DNA of 64,000 nucleotides from Chryseobacterium jejuense (GCF_017877355.1 NZ_JAGIPR010000001.1:434001-498000); one strand, 5' to 3'. Shown: positions 16,944 to 26,498, counted from the first letter of the stretch. Numbers and translations: made by a program. The notes: a model not told the origin generated them from the sequence alone.

Positions 16944-17729
16944 ATGGATACCAAAGAATCATATGCTGTGGTTACAGGAGCAAGTCAAGGGCTGGGAAAA
17001 GCTTTTGCTGAAAACCTGGCAGAGAAAAATATCAATCTTATTCTGGTAAGTCTTCCCAATCAGAATTTAAAAGAACTTTCCCGGGAGCTTGAAGAAAAGT
17101 ATCATATAAAGGCCCATTGCTATGAAGTAGACCTTTCTGTCAATGAAAATGTGATGAAGCTTACAGAATGGCTTAATTCGTCTTTTAATATCTATATTCT
17201 AATCAATAATGCAGGTCTTGGAGGAACGAAAAAGTTTACCGAGGCCACTTCGGACTATATCAACACGATTTTGCAGGTGAATGTTACCGCTACATCGCTT
17301 ATCACTCATCAATTACTTCCTAATCTTTTAAAGCAGCCTAAGGCTTATATTTTAAACGTTTCAAGTATGGCAGCATTTTCTCCAATAGGGTTTAAGACGG
17401 TATATCCCGCTTCCAAAAGTTTTATTCATTCCTTTTCAAGAGGGCTTTATGAAGAATTAAAAGATACCAATGTTTTTGTAAGTGTTGTGAACCCCGGGGC
17501 GATGAAAACCAATGCTGATGTTTGTAAAAGAATAGAAAAACAAGGCTTTTGGGGCAGACTGACGCTTTTAAATCCGGATAAAGTAGCAGCTCGTTGTATT
17601 CGGCAGTTATTTAAAAAAGATTCCGTAATTATGGTCAATCCAATAAGCTGGCTGGTGATGAGGGTGCTTCCGATATGGATTAAACTTCCCCTGATGACCC
17701 AAGCTATAAAAAGAGAGATCAAAGCATGA
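16944..17729 (+). CDS. Short-chain dehydrogenase/reductase with hydrophobic C-terminus
   Basis: Classical SDR motifs: GASQGLGKAFAENL (cofactor loop, about residues 12-25), NNAG near residue 90 and the catalytic YPASK. The C-terminal stretch NPISWLVMRVLPIWIKLPL is unusually hydrophobic and may attach the enzyme to the membrane, as in SDRs acting on lipid-like substrates. The 261-residue gene overlaps the next one by four bases (ATGA), so the two are translationally coupled. Substrate unknown. Confidence 0.88.
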   Translation: MDTKESYAVVTGASQGLGKAFAENLAEKNINLILVSLPNQNLKELSRELEEKYHIKAHCYEVDLSVNENVMKLTEWLNSSFNIYILINNAGLGGTKKFTEATSDYINTILQVNVTATSLITHQLLPNLLKQPKAYILNVSSMAAFSPIGFKTVYPASKSFIHSFSRGLYEELKDTNVFVSVVNPGAMKTNADVCKRIEKQGFWGRLTLLNPDKVAARCIRQLFKKDSVIMVNPISWLVMRVLPIWIKLPLMTQAIKREIKA

Positions 17730-18697
17730 AAAAAGTTTTTGTAACCGGAGCAACCGGGCTTCTGGGAACCAATATTATCATTAAATTATTACAAAATGGT
17801 TATTCTGTTATTGCTCTGGTGCGCCAGAAAAGCAAGTATCTGGGCGAAGAAAATGAAAACCTGAAGCTGATTGAAGGGAACCTGACTTCTGATCTTTCAT
17901 CATACCTTACAAATATTGACTGTATTATTCATATAGCTGCAGAAACAAGTCAGAACCTGATTCGTTATGAAGACTATAAAAAAATAAACTACGATATCAC
18001 TGTAAACTTGTTTTCCCAATCAGAAGCCTGTGGGGTAAGAAAGTTTCTGTTTGTAAGTTCAGCCAATACCATTGGATATGGAAGTGAAAAACAACTGGGA
18101 AATGAAAGAGAGCTTCAAAAATATCCTTTTACAGAATCTTTTTATGCACAGAGCAAGTTGGAAGCTGAAAATTATCTTTTAGAGAACCATAAGAATACGG
18201 AAATCATCATTCTGAATCCTACCTTCATGATTGGAGCTTATGACACAAAACCCAGTTCCGGGAAACTGATCTTCTGGGCCTGGAAAAAGAAGCTGATCTT
18301 TTACCCTAAAGGAGGAAAGAATTTTGTTCATGTGGAAGATGCAGCCAACGGAATATTAAATGCTATTGAAAAAGGAAGAACCGGAGAAAAATACCTTTTA
18401 GCTAATGAAAATTTAAGCTACAGAGTATTTTTTAATAAAATAAACCGAATTACCAAACAAAATCCAATCATGATAGCCATTCCTCATAGGTTTTTAAGCT
18501 TCCTTGGATTGATTGGTGATGGTTTGAGAAAATTAAAGATAAAAACAAACCTCAGTACTGCCAATATGCAAGCACTTCAGATCAGAAACTATTATTCTCA
18601 TCAGAAATCAGTAGAGGAGCTCGGGATTCAATATCAGCCTATTGATAAAGCAATCGAAGATGCTGTTCAGTATTTTATGAAAAGCAATAGGAATTGA
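17726..18697 (+). CDS. NAD-dependent epimerase/dehydratase family protein
   Basis: An extended SDR of 323 residues: VTGATGLLGTNIIIKLL at the N-terminus binds the dinucleotide, VSSANTIGYG carries the active-site serine region and YAQSKLEAE gives Tyr-xxx-Lys. The substrate-binding C-terminus matches the group related to dihydroflavonol reductase and NAD-dependent sugar or sterol dehydrogenases more than nucleotide-sugar epimerases. The start overlaps the end of the preceding SDR by four bases, and a terminator follows at 18717. The pair probably carries out consecutive redox steps on one metabolite; which one is not known. Confidence 0.88.
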   Translation: MKKVFVTGATGLLGTNIIIKLLQNGYSVIALVRQKSKYLGEENENLKLIEGNLTSDLSSYLTNIDCIIHIAAETSQNLIRYEDYKKINYDITVNLFSQSEACGVRKFLFVSSANTIGYGSEKQLGNERELQKYPFTESFYAQSKLEAENYLLENHKNTEIIILNPTFMIGAYDTKPSSGKLIFWAWKKKLIFYPKGGKNFVHVEDAANGILNAIEKGRTGEKYLLANENLSYRVFFNKINRITKQNPIMIAIPHRFLSFLGLIGDGLRKLKIKTNLSTANMQALQIRNYYSHQKSVEELGIQYQPIDKAIEDAVQYFMKSNRN

Positions 18698-18716
18698 TTT
18701 TCATTTCGATAATAAA

Positions 18717-18742
18717 AAAACCAGCTTTTAAAAGCTGGTTTT
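18717..18742. terminator. Bidirectional terminator between convergent genes
   Basis: A perfect palindrome AAAACCAGCTTTT/AAAAGCTGGTTTT sits between the epimerase gene and the leftward lectin-like gene, with A and T runs on the two sides. Confidence 0.85.
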
Positions 18743-18748
18743 ATCAAA

Positions 18749-20290
18749 TTATTTTGTTATTGTCTGAGTTACATTTCTGTTGGAAATAACGCAGGCTTTG
18801 CTACAGTTATTTGTACTTGAAATATTAACCTGTACCAGTGCCGGCAATGATCTGTATTCTTCCTTATTATAAGGAGCTTCAGTACCATTGCTTCCACCTC
18901 CTTTAATATCATATTGAATTTGGGCAACTCCGGTAAATCCACTCGCAGGCCTAAAAGAAAGCGCTCCGGTAGTGGATGAATAGATCCATGTTCCTTGGCT
19001 GTTGGTATAAACACCACCTGTTATATTCGGAATCACAGCCCCATTGTTATCCAAAAATCGGAATGAATTAAAATCAAGGTTATTATATGAAAGTGTTGGC
19101 AGATTTTGACCACCTGCTGAAGAATAAGCCGCATCATTAAGCAAAGGATAATATATTGACTTGATTCCGGGGCAACCTGCAAACAGGTCATCCGTTACTT
19201 CGGCAGCGTAAGGTCTTGTAACTCCTAAGTTTTTCAATAAATGAATATTTTTGGCAGCTCCAGTGGAAGCAGCAAACCCAATTCTGAAAGTAGAAGGGGC
19301 GGAAGTATCCAGAGTTCTTACCGTAGAGTTAGATATAGTAGTTTCAGTATATTTCAGAGAAGTTGGGTAGTAATAATTATCAATCACTTTCTCCTTCACG
19401 TTTCCGTGCTGTATTTCCAGGGTTATATTGTAACCGCCGGCAGGATTGGGAACCAAAACGACATATGCTTTACGGAATCTTATATCATTTTCATTTTGAG
19501 GAATTGTAGTTCCTCCGCTTTCAATACTGAATTGCTGAAGAGTCGTATTTTTAATGCCAATATATTTTCCTGTGTTGGTGTCCAGATAAGCAGATCTATT
19601 GTTACTGGAAGGGGAAGCATTGGTTGCTATACTGTAAAGCAATGGGTAACCATTATATCCTGCAGGTTCAGCCGACGATAGATATTGGTTTCCACGCTTA
19701 CCTCTTAAAGAAACATTGCTTCGCCCATCGGCTAATCCAACTCCAAATATTCCATTTCTGATTCTTTCACTCTGGTTAAAGCTTGTTTTAAAATTTCCAA
19801 ATTCATCCAGCCCTATTCCAAGATAGGCTCCTCTCAGTCCTTCTGTGGATTCCCGACCTCGTACAAAACTATATCCTAATCCTCCTCCAAAATATCCGAG
19901 ATTAAGCTGATTTTTAGGGATAGATCCATCTACCAGGAAGATAGAAATGCCATCTCCTCCGTTAGTATTTCCACCATAAATGGCAAATTCAAATTCGAAT
20001 TTAATTCCCTGGTCACTTTTGAATATCTTATCAGCCAGGATAACTCCTCCTGAAATATTATTTAGGCTGCGGGTTAGTCGTAATCCGTCTGTGGTAAAGG
20101 TAGCGTCATTCTGGACACCGCTTGTTGCAACTTTATAAGCTTCCTGAGGCTGTAATCCCTCTGTAAAGTTGACAAAATAGGGATATCCGGTTCCTTGTTC
20201 ATTTTGTGCCTGAATATTTTGTGCAAAAATGAATAATGGGAAAATAAGTAAAAACCTTTTGTATCGTACAATTGAGGTACTTTTTATCAT
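18749..20290 (-). CDS. Secreted L-type lectin-like protein
   Basis: The 513-residue product starts with a signal peptide ending about residue 28 (QAQNEQGTG). Residues about 35-300 look like a legume-type (L-type) lectin domain: GGDGISIFLVDGS is the characteristic metal/sugar-binding strand, followed by GYFGGGLGYS. Near residue 440-480 a sequence FRPASGFTGVAQIQYDI resembles an Ig-like domain often found in gliding-bacteria surface proteins. Two cysteines lie near the C-terminus (NNCSKACVI). No T9SS sorting tail was recognised. It is downstream of and 7 bases from the gene at 20298, so both are probably one unit. Binding target unknown. Confidence 0.78.
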   Translation of the reverse strand: MIKSTSIVRYKRFLLIFPLFIFAQNIQAQNEQGTGYPYFVNFTEGLQPQEAYKVATSGVQNDATFTTDGLRLTRSLNNISGGVILADKIFKSDQGIKFEFEFAIYGGNTNGGDGISIFLVDGSIPKNQLNLGYFGGGLGYSFVRGRESTEGLRGAYLGIGLDEFGNFKTSFNQSERIRNGIFGVGLADGRSNVSLRGKRGNQYLSSAEPAGYNGYPLLYSIATNASPSSNNRSAYLDTNTGKYIGIKNTTLQQFSIESGGTTIPQNENDIRFRKAYVVLVPNPAGGYNITLEIQHGNVKEKVIDNYYYPTSLKYTETTISNSTVRTLDTSAPSTFRIGFAASTGAAKNIHLLKNLGVTRPYAAEVTDDLFAGCPGIKSIYYPLLNDAAYSSAGGQNLPTLSYNNLDFNSFRFLDNNGAVIPNITGGVYTNSQGTWIYSSTTGALSFRPASGFTGVAQIQYDIKGGGSNGTEAPYNKEEYRSLPALVQVNISSTNNCSKACVISNRNVTQTITK

Positions 20291-20297
20291 AACTCAA

Positions 20298-20870
20298 TTA
20301 TTTGACAACAAAAACAATATTGATAAAAGAACAGTCTGTAGCTGCTGCTTTTACATCATACCTCATTACACCATCATCAGAAATAGTAATATTACTGAAT
20401 ACATTAGGATCAGCATCAGTTACATAATAATAAAGATCTTTGCTGGAAGGAAAAAAAGGAATGGACGCAGGAGCACTGGTACTTTTTGCTCTTGGAGATC
20501 CGAACTGAGCTTTATACAGTGTGTATAAATCTTTAGTTCTACCAGTTGCAGTGGTAGAAGTATCAAAAGAAACACTAGGCATGTAAAACATTTTTACAGC
20601 ATTATTGCTAATACATAACCAATCTGGGCTGGTTGGTGTTCCTACATTCTGGCTTAAACATTTCTTATCAGTATCATAAATAAGAAGTGAATTGGCCGGA
20701 TTGGAAATAGCATCTCTTTTGGCAGTAGTAAGTCTTGGTATCAGCATTCCTTTACTTTGACTGTAGATATCAAGGGCTGCACTGGCGTCTGGCGTAGATG
20801 TGTTTATCCCTATCTGTGCAAATGAAAATGAACTTACTAAAACGATCGGTAGAAATAATTTTTTAATCAT
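20298..20870 (-). CDS. Secreted protein with a flavobacterial 'IGINT..P' N-terminal domain
   Basis: The signal peptide is MIKKLFLPIVLVSSFSFAQ. Immediately after it comes IGINTSTPDASAALDIYSQ followed by KGMLIPRLTTAKRDAI and a Cys-containing turn, a motif that many flavobacterial outer-surface proteins carry at their mature N-terminus. The rest of the 190 residues has no recognised domain. It is the first gene of a two-gene minus-strand unit with the lectin-like protein, which suggests surface exposure and perhaps a shared adhesion role; this is inference. A long gene-free leader (20871-21435) lies upstream. Confidence 0.75.
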   Translation of the reverse strand: MIKKLFLPIVLVSSFSFAQIGINTSTPDASAALDIYSQSKGMLIPRLTTAKRDAISNPANSLLIYDTDKKCLSQNVGTPTSPDWLCISNNAVKMFYMPSVSFDTSTTATGRTKDLYTLYKAQFGSPRAKSTSAPASIPFFPSSKDLYYYVTDADPNVFSNITISDDGVMRYDVKAAATDCSFINIVFVVK

Positions 20871-21435
20871 GATGTTCTTAATAATTTTTATCTGTGTACT
20901 TTATGTTTTTTTTAAATGGTTATGTTTTTAGTTAGGAATAATCTTCTTGAGGCTTAATTCCATAAAGGAAATAAGTATCTCTTACAGTTCATTAAAACAA
21001 TGAATTGGAATGTTCAAAAAATGACATAATGAGGCCTTTTATTTCAAAAGCCAATAACAGATGTAACAATGATGTCTCCTAAAGAAACATGCTATGTTTA
21101 ACCTGTAAAGTCGAAAAGATAAATTGAGTTAAGTGGCTGTGTAAGCCCTTAAATAAGTAAGATTCATATTCCCTCGTGTTTTTTGTAAATATACGAATAA
21201 AATACTTGTAGGCTTGCTTTTAGGAGGTGAAATTTTAATTCATCTTCAATGATTAATTTAATTATTATATTTCAGTTTAAATTTTTATATAATAAATAAA
21301 TTATTTAGATTATTTTTAATGTGTAAATCTTTATGTTTTATTAAAAAATCTTAAAAATGAGCCATAGTGACATGTATAAATTGGAGAAAATACTGGAAAA
21401 TTCTCCTTTTTTTATCTAAAGAACTGAAAAATAGT
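20871..21435. other. Gene-free AT-rich stretch of 565 bases
   Basis: No credible frame on either strand. It holds a bulged inverted repeat TTAAGTGGCT...AAGCCCTTAA (21129-21152), and a plus-strand hairpin followed by seven T (21382-21412) with no plus-strand gene before it. No exact -7 box for the leftward gene at 20870 was found. Confidence 0.5.
21382..21412 (+). terminator. Orphan plus-strand terminator-like hairpin
   Basis: GGAGAA (21382-21387) pairs with TTCTCC (21400-21405), followed by a T run. There is no annotated plus-strand gene upstream, so it may be fortuitous or end an unrecognised small transcript. Confidence 0.35.
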
Positions 21436-21795
21436 CTAGTTTGAAAAATTAGTCAAAGCTTCATCCAACGTTTCTACAAAATTGACATGTCTTGTCTTAT
21501 TACTTTCAAAAATAAAATCCTTCATGCTTTTGCTTTCGTACTTGCTGAAATCCCCAACAATAGCCAATCCGATACGGTAATTAGAGAATTTTTGCAGTAT
21601 TTCTCCTGCAATTTTGGTTTTCAGATCAAAGAAATCAGGAGTAATGTTTTTTTCATAAACAATTACTTTATTGAACCCCTGATAATAGATATTTCCCATG
21701 AGATCCAACCCATCTTCTGCAGATTGAATGATGATTTGATCCGAAGTAACTTCCGCAATCTTTATATTTCCGGCATTGTGTGGTTTGATGACCAT
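21436..21795 (-). CDS. DUF4180 domain protein
   Basis: The 119-residue protein matches DUF4180 along its length: ITSDQ-like N-terminal strand with DLMGNIYYQGFNKVI, then GEILQKFSNYRIGLAIVGDFSKY and a C-terminal amphipathic helix. The fold is predicted to be small and cytoplasmic; no activity is established. It lies 45 bases from the start side of prmC region genes (prmC ends at 21841) and may be read through from them. Confidence 0.75.
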   Translation of the reverse strand: MVIKPHNAGNIKIAEVTSDQIIIQSAEDGLDLMGNIYYQGFNKVIVYEKNITPDFFDLKTKIAGEILQKFSNYRIGLAIVGDFSKYESKSMKDFIFESNKTRHVNFVETLDEALTNFSN

Positions 21796-21840
21796 GATTT
21801 CTGTGATAGAAGGTTAGGTTTTTATGAGAGATAAAATTAC

Positions 21841-22689
21841 TTATTTTCTTCCATAAATAAACCGGTCATTTTCAGATAAGTCTTTTAATAACTGTACATT
21901 GGAGAAATAATTATATAATTCTAATGTTTCAGGTCCTAATTTTTGATTGATTTCTAAAAATAAAAGTCCATCACATTTCAGATATTCTCTGGAATCCTCT
22001 GCAATTTTTCTGTAAAAGATCAAAGCATCAGAAGTAGGAGAGAATAGCGCCATGGTAGGTTCAAATCCTTTTACGGAATTCTCGATCTCTGTTTCTTCCT
22101 CAATGCCTATATAAGGTGGATTTGAAATGATAATGTCATATTCTTCAATGAGCCGGGTATTCAGATAATCTGCATGAATAAACTGAACATCAAGATGATG
22201 ATATATTGCATTACGCTTTGCCGTTTCCAGTGCCTTTTCAGAGAAATCTATAGAAGATACTTCCGCTTCCGGAAAATGTTTTTTCAAAACCAAAGGAATC
22301 ACACCGCTTCCCGTACCAATATCAAGAATCTTTAATCCAGAACCTTTATTTTCTAAATTTTGAATCTCCCGGATCGCTATTTCCAAAAGTTCTTCTGTTT
22401 CAGGACGCGGAATTAAGACATGTTCATCCACAAAAAATGTCATTCCATAAAACTCCGTTTCCCCAAGAATCTGTTGGTAAGGTCTTCCGGTTTTTAACTC
22501 GGTGACCAGATGGCAAAGCTTTTGTTCATACTCTATCAGAAGCTCCTGCTCTGAAAATCTTCTCTGCTCAAACGAGTCAAAACCTGCTATTTTCTGAATA
22601 CATATTGAAGCTAAAAAAGCACTTTCCGACTCAGTATAAAGATCGGAAAGTGCTGTTTTGAAATATTTTTTTAATGCCGATATTGTCAT
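21841..22689 (-). CDS. prmC: Release factor glutamine methyltransferase PrmC/HemK
   Basis: PrmC transfers a methyl group from S-adenosylmethionine to the GGQ glutamine of release factors RF1/RF2. The 282-residue protein has the N-terminal helical RF-binding domain, PRPETEEL, the SAM loop LDIGTGSG (about residues 122-129) and the catalytic NPPY at N190-Y193. Length is normal. Its start abuts the end of yaaA: the prmC start codon ends at 22689 and the yaaA stop is at 22690, so the two genes are translated from one message. Confidence 0.95.
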   Translation of the reverse strand: MTISALKKYFKTALSDLYTESESAFLASICIQKIAGFDSFEQRRFSEQELLIEYEQKLCHLVTELKTGRPYQQILGETEFYGMTFFVDEHVLIPRPETEELLEIAIREIQNLENKGSGLKILDIGTGSGVIPLVLKKHFPEAEVSSIDFSEKALETAKRNAIYHHLDVQFIHADYLNTRLIEEYDIIISNPPYIGIEEETEIENSVKGFEPTMALFSPTSDALIFYRKIAEDSREYLKCDGLLFLEINQKLGPETLELYNYFSNVQLLKDLSENDRFIYGRK

Positions 22690-23448
22690 TTATCTTGTGA
22701 AAACCAGTTTAGTGTCAGTAGATTTTTCTTCATTAATTCTGTATCCTTCATAATTGAAGGCTTTTACATCATCCAACGTCTGAGCATTGGTTTCTGCACA
22801 GAATCTTACCACAAGACCTCTTGCATGTTTGGTATAGACTACAATCGTTTTCAGTTTACCTTCTTTCAATTCATAAAAATCAAAATCAATTACTTTATGG
22901 TTCAGCTTTTTCCTGTCAATTACTTTTCCATATTCATTGCTGGCCAAATGAAGCAGGATTTCTCCTTTTTTCATTTCAGTATTCAGCTGTTCAGTGATTT
23001 TCTCTCTCCAGAACTCATATAGGTTTTTATACTGATCGAACTCAAAGTGACGACCCATTTCCAGCCTGTAAAGCATTACTTTATCAGATGGTTTAAGAAG
23101 ACCATATAATCCGGAAAGCATTCTGTAGTTTTTTTGAAGATAATCTACCGCAGTTTTATCAAGTGTTTTGGCATCTAGCCCTCTGTATACTTCTCCTGTA
23201 AAGGCAAACATAGCAGGTGCAGATTCTTTAGCTGTAGGTTTGGATTTCCATTTTTGATTTCTTTCCCAGTTTTCATCAGCCAGTTTAGGCGAGATCTCCA
23301 TAAGTTCGGAAAGGTATTTTGGTGATTTTTCTTTTAAATAAGTTTGTATAAAAGCTGCATCTTCAATGAATTTAGGGGTAGTGGATTTCAACAGGTCTGT
23401 TGAATTTTCTACGTTCATTAATTTTGCAGGTGATGTTACAATTTTCAT
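22690..23448 (-). CDS. yaaA: Peroxide stress protein YaaA (DUF328/UPF0246)
   Basis: The ATG at 23448 gives MKIVTSPAKLMNVEN, the normal family start; 11 more residues would be added by an upstream codon. The 252-residue protein belongs to the UPF0246 family, whose E. coli member lowers intracellular free iron during hydrogen peroxide stress and binds DNA. Conserved segments include YRGLDAKTL, LSGLYGLLKPSD and the ending HARGLVVRFCAE. It lies 4 bases after the CPBP gene stop and directly before prmC. Confidence 0.93.
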   Translation of the reverse strand: MKIVTSPAKLMNVENSTDLLKSTTPKFIEDAAFIQTYLKEKSPKYLSELMEISPKLADENWERNQKWKSKPTAKESAPAMFAFTGEVYRGLDAKTLDKTAVDYLQKNYRMLSGLYGLLKPSDKVMLYRLEMGRHFEFDQYKNLYEFWREKITEQLNTEMKKGEILLHLASNEYGKVIDRKKLNHKVIDFDFYELKEGKLKTIVVYTKHARGLVVRFCAETNAQTLDDVKAFNYEGYRINEEKSTDTKLVFTR

Positions 23449-23452
23449 AATG

Positions 23453-24154
23453 TTAAAATACAGATAAATGTTTAAAATCAATAAAATTCATAGCCATCAG
23501 AGTGACAAAGTCAATCATAAAATGACAGACAATAAGAATTTTAATATTTGAATATTTTTTATAAAACATAGCAAAAACGACTCCAATAAAGAAAGGTACT
23601 ACTACCTGACCAATGGTTCCGTAAGTGCTGTGGAGAATTCCGAATAAAGCGGCAGACACTAAAATCCCGGCCAACGGACTGTTGTATATTTTCTCAATCC
23701 TTGGCTGTATATACCCCCGCATAAGAAGCTCCTCTACAGCACCGGCTGTAAAACAGGTAAAAATAATTAAAAAATAATCATTTTTAAAGAGGGAAGTGAA
23801 TTGCAGAATTTTGCTGCCATCTTCTTTATGGATTAAAAACTGAATTAATCCATTCAAAATAGCTCCTCCGAAAACACAGACCAAATATAAAACGATCACA
23901 GCCTTGATGTTGAATGAAATTGAATACTTCTTTTCTGTTTTAAGTAAAAAAGAACCTTTTTCAATAAAAAGACTGTACAGAAATGTGATAAGTAAAACGG
24001 CCCATATGGCAATTCTGCTAAGAGAGAAAGTATTTCCCATAACAGTTTTTGCTCCTGTAATCAGCATGATTACAGGGAAAACATACAGCATCACGATGCC
24101 TAAAAGCACAAATGTGAGCAGAATTCCTATAGAATATTTTCCATTAAGCCCCAT
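23453..24154 (-). CDS. CPBP-family intramembrane metalloprotease
   Basis: The ATG at 24154 is preferred to a TTG twelve bases upstream. The 233-residue protein has about seven hydrophobic helices and the three Abi/CPBP signatures: EELLMRGY (EExxxR), FGILHS (FxxxH) and a late CHFMIDF (HxxxD). These correspond to the metal-binding residues of Rce1-like CAAX proteases. In bacteria the family is often linked to bacteriocin self-immunity or maturation, but it is far from the peptide arrays and closely joined to yaaA, so no such link is claimed. Confidence 0.88.
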   Translation of the reverse strand: MGLNGKYSIGILLTFVLLGIVMLYVFPVIMLITGAKTVMGNTFSLSRIAIWAVLLITFLYSLFIEKGSFLLKTEKKYSISFNIKAVIVLYLVCVFGGAILNGLIQFLIHKEDGSKILQFTSLFKNDYFLIIFTCFTAGAVEELLMRGYIQPRIEKIYNSPLAGILVSAALFGILHSTYGTIGQVVVPFFIGVVFAMFYKKYSNIKILIVCHFMIDFVTLMAMNFIDFKHLSVF

Positions 24155-24220
24155 AAAACCTATCAACTGTAATGCTTACATTAAATTAGAAAGTGAATAG
24201 TAAACGTCAAAAATTTTGAA

Positions 24221-24832
24221 TTAGATAATTCCTTTTCCCTGACGGATAATTTCAGGTTCTCCTGAAGTAAGATCTACAATAGTTGATGCTACATTATCTC
24301 CATATCCGGAATCAATAACAATGTCTACCAAATGGTCGTATTTTTCAGCAATCAATTCAGGATCTGTAGAGTATTCGATAATTTCATCATCATCTCTGAT
24401 AGAGGTTGAAGCAATAGGATGTCCCAATTTTTCAACAATTAATTGCGGAATCGGGTGATCCGGTACACGGATCCCAATTGTTTTATGTCCTTTATAAGCT
24501 AAAGGTAAACTTTTGTTGGCCTCAAGAATAAATGTAAATGGCCCGGGAAGATGACTTTTCAGAAACCTGAAAACTGAAGTATCAATAGGCCTTGTAAAGT
24601 CGGAAAGATGACTCAGATCATTACAGATTATCGAGAATTTTGACTTTTCAAGTTTTAATTTTTTCAGTTGAGCCAGCTTTTCCATGGCTTTTATATCAAA
24701 AATATTACAGCCAAGCGCATAAATTGTATCTGAAGGATAGATAATCAATCCGCCATTATTTAATGTTTTAATGACTTCATTCACAAGATTTTCCTGTGGG
24801 TTGTCGGGATAAATTTTTAATATCTTTGCCAT
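24221..24832 (-). CDS. YciO-like member of the Sua5/YciO/YrdC family
   Basis: The ATG at 24832 gives MAKILKIYPDNPQEN and 203 residues. The family binds ATP, threonine and bicarbonate to make threonylcarbamoyl-AMP for the t6A base of tRNAs. PSDTIYALGCNI and GIRVPDHP fit, but the N-terminus (YPDNPQ) and size are closer to E. coli YciO than to the essential TsaC. So it may be a paralogue whose main role is not t6A synthesis. A TATCTTTG box on the minus strand (24837-24844) touches the start, implying an almost leaderless message. Confidence 0.85.
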   Translation of the reverse strand: MAKILKIYPDNPQENLVNEVIKTLNNGGLIIYPSDTIYALGCNIFDIKAMEKLAQLKKLKLEKSKFSIICNDLSHLSDFTRPIDTSVFRFLKSHLPGPFTFILEANKSLPLAYKGHKTIGIRVPDHPIPQLIVEKLGHPIASTSIRDDDEIIEYSTDPELIAEKYDHLVDIVIDSGYGDNVASTIVDLTSGEPEIIRQGKGII

Positions 24833-24836
24833 AAAA

Positions 24837-24844
24837 CAAAGATA
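24837..24844 (-). promoter_or_regulatory. -7 promoter box immediately before the YciO-like gene
   Basis: CAAAGATA on the plus strand reads TATCTTTG on the minus strand, ending five bases before the ATG at 24832. If used, the transcript would be leaderless or nearly so. Confidence 0.4.
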
Positions 24845-24914
24845 CAAATAATAAAATAGTTTTCATAAAAGTCCTTTATTTAAAAGAAAAATTAGGATTT
24901 GTGAAAAATATTCG

Positions 24915-24922
24915 TACCTTTG
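24915..24922 (+). promoter_or_regulatory. -7 promoter box (TACCTTTG) for the tRNA array
   Basis: TACCTTTG lies 11 bases before the first tRNA; TTAG sits 19 bases upstream of it. A single promoter seems to serve all four tRNA genes, since the spacers carry none. Confidence 0.6.
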
Positions 24923-24933
24923 CAATCCAATAT

Positions 24934-25006
<73 letters not shown>

Positions 25007-25044
25007 CTAAGTAAGTGTTTTCGGTAAACACTCTAAAAATACAC

Positions 25045-25117
<73 letters not shown>

Positions 25118-25155
25118 CTAAGCAAGTGCTTTCGGTAAGCACTCTAAAAATACAC

Positions 25156-25228
<73 letters not shown>

Positions 25229-25266
25229 CTAAGTAAGTGCTTTCGGTAGGCACTCTAAAAATACAC

Positions 25267-25339
<73 letters not shown>

Positions 25340-25346
25340 CTAAACG

Positions 25347-25379
25347 AGAGAAGTAATTTGATATTGCTTCTCTTTTTTT
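25347..25379 (+). terminator. Terminator of the initiator tRNA array
   Basis: AGAGAAGTAAT (25347 on) pairs with ATTGCTTCTCT and is followed by seven T. Confidence 0.8.
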
Positions 25380-25439
25380 ATTTCCTGTTATGAATTTTTC
25401 GCATATTTTACTAATGATACAAGTTGATTAATACTTCTA

Positions 25440-25580
25440 CCAGCGTCTTCGTCATGGCGAACAAAGTGAAGCAATCTCAATTTTGAAAATAGGTTGGAAG
25501 GTGCAAAGTTGTTTTTTTATATGTATTAGTTTTTAAGGCGCAAGGAGTTTATTTATTCGTGTATTTGTGGCAAAAATATT
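25440..25580. repeat. Degenerate dispersed intergenic repeat, copy B
   Basis: The words AGGTTGGAAG (25491), TTTTAAGGCGCAAG (25531) and ATTCGTGTATTTGTGGC (about 25555) match copy A at 8890-9040 in the same order. It is preceded by GTCATGGCGAACAAAGTGA and GCAATCTCA, similar to the intergenic piece near 45195. Confidence 0.5.
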
Positions 25581-25636
25581 GTGTCTGTTTTCTATCTCCA
25601 AGAAACCGGATGAAATCTTTGGTAGTCCAGAAAATA

Positions 25637-26443
25637 TTAATCGTTTTTCTTCGTAGCTACTACAGAATAAACCATAGGGATTTTATCTTCTAAATGGGCT
25701 ATTCTATATTTTTTAGGTTCAAATTCAACGGTTCCATTGAAACAATTGTAAGGAGAGTAATCAAATTCATCAAGGCTGTTGATTTCAAGTCCATTTTTGA
25801 TAAGACTGTTCATTACTTCGCTTAATCCATGGTTCCACATAACATAAGATTGAGTGATGTCAGCGTTTCTGTCTGCATAAGTTCCGCTTTCAGTTTCTAC
25901 GATAGCTCCCGAATTAAAATATCTGTATCCTACAGTCTCAAAATTGTCATCAAACATCCAAACTACGGGATGGAATTCAACAAATACAAGTTTTCCGTTG
26001 GGTTTTAGAAAATGTGAAATAACTTTTGCCCATTGATCAAGATCCGGTAACCAGCCAATAGTTCCATAGCTGGTAAAAACAATATCAAACTGCTTGTCCA
26101 GATGATTAGGCAGATCATAAACGTCAGTGCAGATAAATTGAGCGTTTGAATTTGTATCATTCGCCAGTTTCTGAGCACTTTCAACCGCTTTATCAGATAA
26201 ATCAATTCCTGTAACATCCGCTCCAAGCCTGCTAAGAGAAATGGTATCCTGTCCAAAATGACATTGTAAATGTAAAACTGATTTTCCTTTTAAATCTCCT
26301 AATAGGTTCAGTTCAATATTATTTAAGGAGTTTTTTCCTTTCAAAAATCCATCCACATCATAAAATTCAGAATTGATATGAGCTTCGGTTCTGTTATTCC
26401 ATGAGCTCTTGTTAATTTCTATATAGTTATTCTCCGGGTTCAT
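25637..26443 (-). CDS. Class I SAM-dependent methyltransferase
   Basis: The 268-residue protein has an N-terminal SSWNNRTEAHINSEFYDV helix region, then a Rossmann methyltransferase fold with motif I VLHLQCHFGQDTISLSRLGA and motif II GIDLSDKAVE. The glutamine/cysteine-rich version of motif I (LQCHFG) is typical of a flavobacterial subgroup without a defined substrate. Cytoplasmic. It is alone between the tRNA array and the Ada-domain gene. The start at 26443 is a clean ATG. Confidence 0.85.
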   Translation of the reverse strand: MNPENNYIEINKSSWNNRTEAHINSEFYDVDGFLKGKNSLNNIELNLLGDLKGKSVLHLQCHFGQDTISLSRLGADVTGIDLSDKAVESAQKLANDTNSNAQFICTDVYDLPNHLDKQFDIVFTSYGTIGWLPDLDQWAKVISHFLKPNGKLVFVEFHPVVWMFDDNFETVGYRYFNSGAIVETESGTYADRNADITQSYVMWNHGLSEVMNSLIKNGLEINSLDEFDYSPYNCFNGTVEFEPKKYRIAHLEDKIPMVYSVVATKKND

Positions 26444-26498
26444 TTTGTAATTAGTTTTTAATGAATATGAAAGCTACTAATTTACATAAAATTTATGT

